From assembly GCA_946480545.1 (NCBI GenBank), contig CAMLKY010000146.1:1-6020 (forward strand): a stretch of DNA of 6,020 nucleotides, in the 5' to 3' direction. A program made the position numbers and the translations under genes. Positions 5,170 to 6,020 of this stretch are shown here, one piece after another. Every line of letters starts with the position of its first letter. The first letter of the stretch is position 1. Source of the DNA: an uncultured Acidobacteriota bacterium. GTDB taxonomy: Bacteria; Acidobacteriota; Blastocatellia; Pyrinomonadales; Pyrinomonadaceae. The notes under the pieces are model-generated. The model was given only the letters and a program-made list of their open reading frames with translations. It ran no database searches and was not told where the DNA came from.

Positions 5170-6020
5170 TTAGGGGTATTTCGACCGGATCTTGACCGCA
5201 CGTTCGATGACGTCGACGTTCTCAAGGATCTTCAGACGCAGGTCTTTGTCGAGGCTTGGATTGTCGGCGAGAAACTTATTGACGATCTTCAACGCCTCCT
5301 CGCTTCGCTGCCCGCCGATGAAAGCACCGAGCCAGCCGTTGACGAAGAAGATCTTTCGATTGCGTTTGTGATTGGGCAGCTCTTTCAATGCGCGTTCGAG
5401 ATACGGCAGTGTGAGATCGGCATGCCTCACGGAATTGAATGGGCCGAACGCAGCTTCGATCCAGCTCTCGGAGATCTGCTTGTTGTTAACAAAGTCGTTC
5501 CAGTATTTCTCTTTCGCTTCTTTGGTCGGGAACGCTGCCCGTGCGGCGTATGCGTAGCGCTTTGCATCGTCAGAGGTCTCGGTCTTTTCGAGATCGGCGA
5601 GAAGCTTCTCGGCATCGGGATCACCGAGCGATGCGAGCTTGGTGACGATGTCGAAACGGTCTTTCGTCTTGAGAGGAATCGCCTCCGATTTTGGATTTTG
5701 GATTTTGGATTTTGGATTGGCACCCTCGCTACCGCTCGGGTTTCCGCCTGTGCTACTCGCAGCATGGCGACAACAGTCAGTACCGTCCGCGTTAGCGGAT
5801 GGGTTCGACGTGGCCGTCGTCGACCCACCCGCTAACGCAGGCGGTACTGACTGTTGTCGCAGCATCTCTTTGAGCACCTGCCGGGCATTCTCAGTCGAAG
5901 CAATATTCAAAAACGCGCGGTAGAACGTGATCCGCTGACCGAGCGTGGGAGCGGTGCTCATCTTATCGATCAGCATTGCTTCAAGGCGACAACGTAAATC
6001 GGACTCCGGCGGCAAGAGCT
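5170..6020 (-). CDS. C-terminal part of an M1-family aminopeptidase (ERAP1-like helical domain), with an in-frame repeat insertion
   Basis: The frame is open from the right edge to the TAA at 5172-5170 and gives 282 residues of a protein whose 5' part, including any HExxH zinc site, lies outside the window. The sequence resembles the all-helical C-terminal domain of bacterial PepN/ERAP1-type M1 aminopeptidases: QRITFYRAFLNIAST before the insertion, then KTKDRFDIVTKLASLGDP, DDAKRYAYAARAAFPTKEA, SWIEAAFGPFNSVRHADLT, KRNRKIFFVNGWLGAFIGG and the end RAVKIRSKYP. Members of this family release N-terminal amino acids from peptides; the C-terminal domain closes over the active site. Between EMLRQ and IPLKTK there are about 58 extra residues (coded by 5853-5680), low in complexity and encoded by repeat DNA (separate entries). 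Both flanks are in the same frame and keep family-like residues, so the gene appears intact. The family call rests on recognising the C-terminal domain only; another helical-repeat protein is a less likely alternative. Confidence 0.78.
   Translation of the reverse strand, partial: LLPPESDLRCRLEAMLIDKMSTAPTLGQRITFYRAFLNIASTENARQVLKEMLRQQSVPPALAGGSTTATSNPSANADGTDCCRHAASSTGGNPSGSEGANPKSKIQNPKSEAIPLKTKDRFDIVTKLASLGDPDAEKLLADLEKTETSDDAKRYAYAARAAFPTKEAKEKYWNDFVNNKQISESWIEAAFGPFNSVRHADLTLPYLERALKELPNHKRNRKIFFVNGWLGAFIGGQRSEEALKIVNKFLADNPSLDKDLRLKILENVDVIERAVKIRSKYP
5680..5853 (-). other. In-frame composite insertion of repeat DNA in the aminopeptidase gene
   Basis: This part encodes about 58 residues without homology to the domain around it. 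In coding order there are three parts: the palindrome (QSVPPALAGGSTT...NADGTDCCR), a Gly/Ser linker (SSTGGNPSGSEGA), and the 7-bp tandem repeat (NPKSKIQNPKSE). The DNA is free of stop codons in several frames on both strands, which would favour survival of such insertions inside genes. The limits are set by where family-like sequence stops (EMLRQ) and resumes (IPLKTK), so they are approximate. Confidence 0.7.
5687..5718. repeat. Tandem 7-bp repeat, four copies of GATTTTG (CAAAATC on the coding strand)
   Basis: Copies lie at 5687-5693, 5694-5700, 5701-5707 and 5708-5714, followed by a partial GATT (5715-5718). All four are identical. Three units make 21 bp, so the protein shows a 7-residue period (NPKSKIQ NPKSE). 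The tract is AT-rich compared with the gene around it. A gain or loss of one unit shifts the reading frame. Confidence 0.95.
5757..5865. repeat. 9-bp direct repeats TCGCAGCAT flanking the palindrome, exactly 100 bp apart
   Basis: TCGCAGCAT occurs at 5757-5765 and again at 5857-5865. The right copy shares its TCGC with the end of the palindrome; the AGCAT part lies outside both palindrome ends. This is the pattern left by a transposition event with target duplication (5 or 9 bp, depending on where the element is taken to end). On the coding strand the copy at 5865-5857 is read as Met-Leu-Arg, and the second copy is read in another frame. Confidence 0.65.
5767..5860. mobile_element. 94-bp near-perfect palindromic element inside the aminopeptidase gene (MITE/REP-like)
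   Basis: The arms at 5767-5810 and 5818-5860 align with 40 of 43 pairs matching plus one bulged base, around a 7-nt loop. The outer 19 bp (GCGACAACAGTCAGTACCG at the left end) match perfectly. The arms encode QQSVPPALAGG on the way in and NADGTDCCR on the way out; because of the symmetry, the opposite strand also reads open with nearly the same words. There is no transposase, so if mobile it must move by borrowed enzymes. The coding role resembles the palindromic elements inserted in Rickettsia genes (RPE), but I claim no homology. Confidence 0.75.

Noticed and set aside
5687..5718. Heptamer tract considered as a CRISPR-like or iteron (origin) array
   Set aside because: The units are directly adjacent without spacers, only 7 bp long, within a coding frame, and there is no initiator gene or cas gene nearby.
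5143..5835. 230-codon plus-strand frame opposite the aminopeptidase
   Set aside because: It is antisense to a frame with recognisable family motifs and ends in Arg-rich sequence made by the repeat; it is a shadow of the real gene.

Overview
The window looks like a chromosomal segment from an environmental, moderately GC-rich bacterium. My best guess is Acidobacteriota, possibly class Blastocatellia. The reasons are the style of the SufB and M1-aminopeptidase sequences, a TldD that carries a Tat signal, and dispersed repeats of the kinds 'ACCGCAGAGACGC' and tandem 'CAAAATC', which I associate from memory with such genomes. This assignment is an inference, since no rRNA is present.

All five protein genes lie on the minus strand, so transcription runs from right to left. 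From the right edge they are: (1) 6020-5170, the C-terminal part of an M1-type aminopeptidase (5' end beyond the window); (2) 5169-4684, a 486-bp stretch with no convincing gene; (3) 4683-3139, tldD, a zinc metalloprotease subunit with a twin-arginine signal; (4) 3122-1764, pmbA (tldE), its partner, only 16 bp downstream and surely in the same operon; (5) 1763-1534, an intergenic region with a very strong hairpin and a good sigma70-type promoter; (6) 1533-1048, an Rrf2-family (IscR-like) regulator with three cysteines; (7) 966-1, the first 322 residues of sufB, which continues past the left edge.

The regulator and sufB form the start of a suf iron-sulfur assembly operon. The promoter ahead of the regulator has a symmetric CCAAA-N9-TTTGG site filling its spacer, so autoregulation by an Fe-S-sensing Rrf2 protein is a reasonable model. 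TldD and PmbA form a separate proteolytic module. Here only TldD has an export signal, which suggests co-export of the folded complex.

The least ordinary part is inside the aminopeptidase gene. About 174 bp of repeat-derived DNA (a 94-bp near-perfect palindrome, a Gly/Ser-coding linker and four tandem copies of a 7-bp unit) sits in frame in the middle of a conserved helical domain. It adds about 58 low-complexity residues while both flanks stay in frame. Two more hairpin elements lie between genes (980-1044 and 1659-1717), so this genome appears to carry several families of small palindromic repeats.
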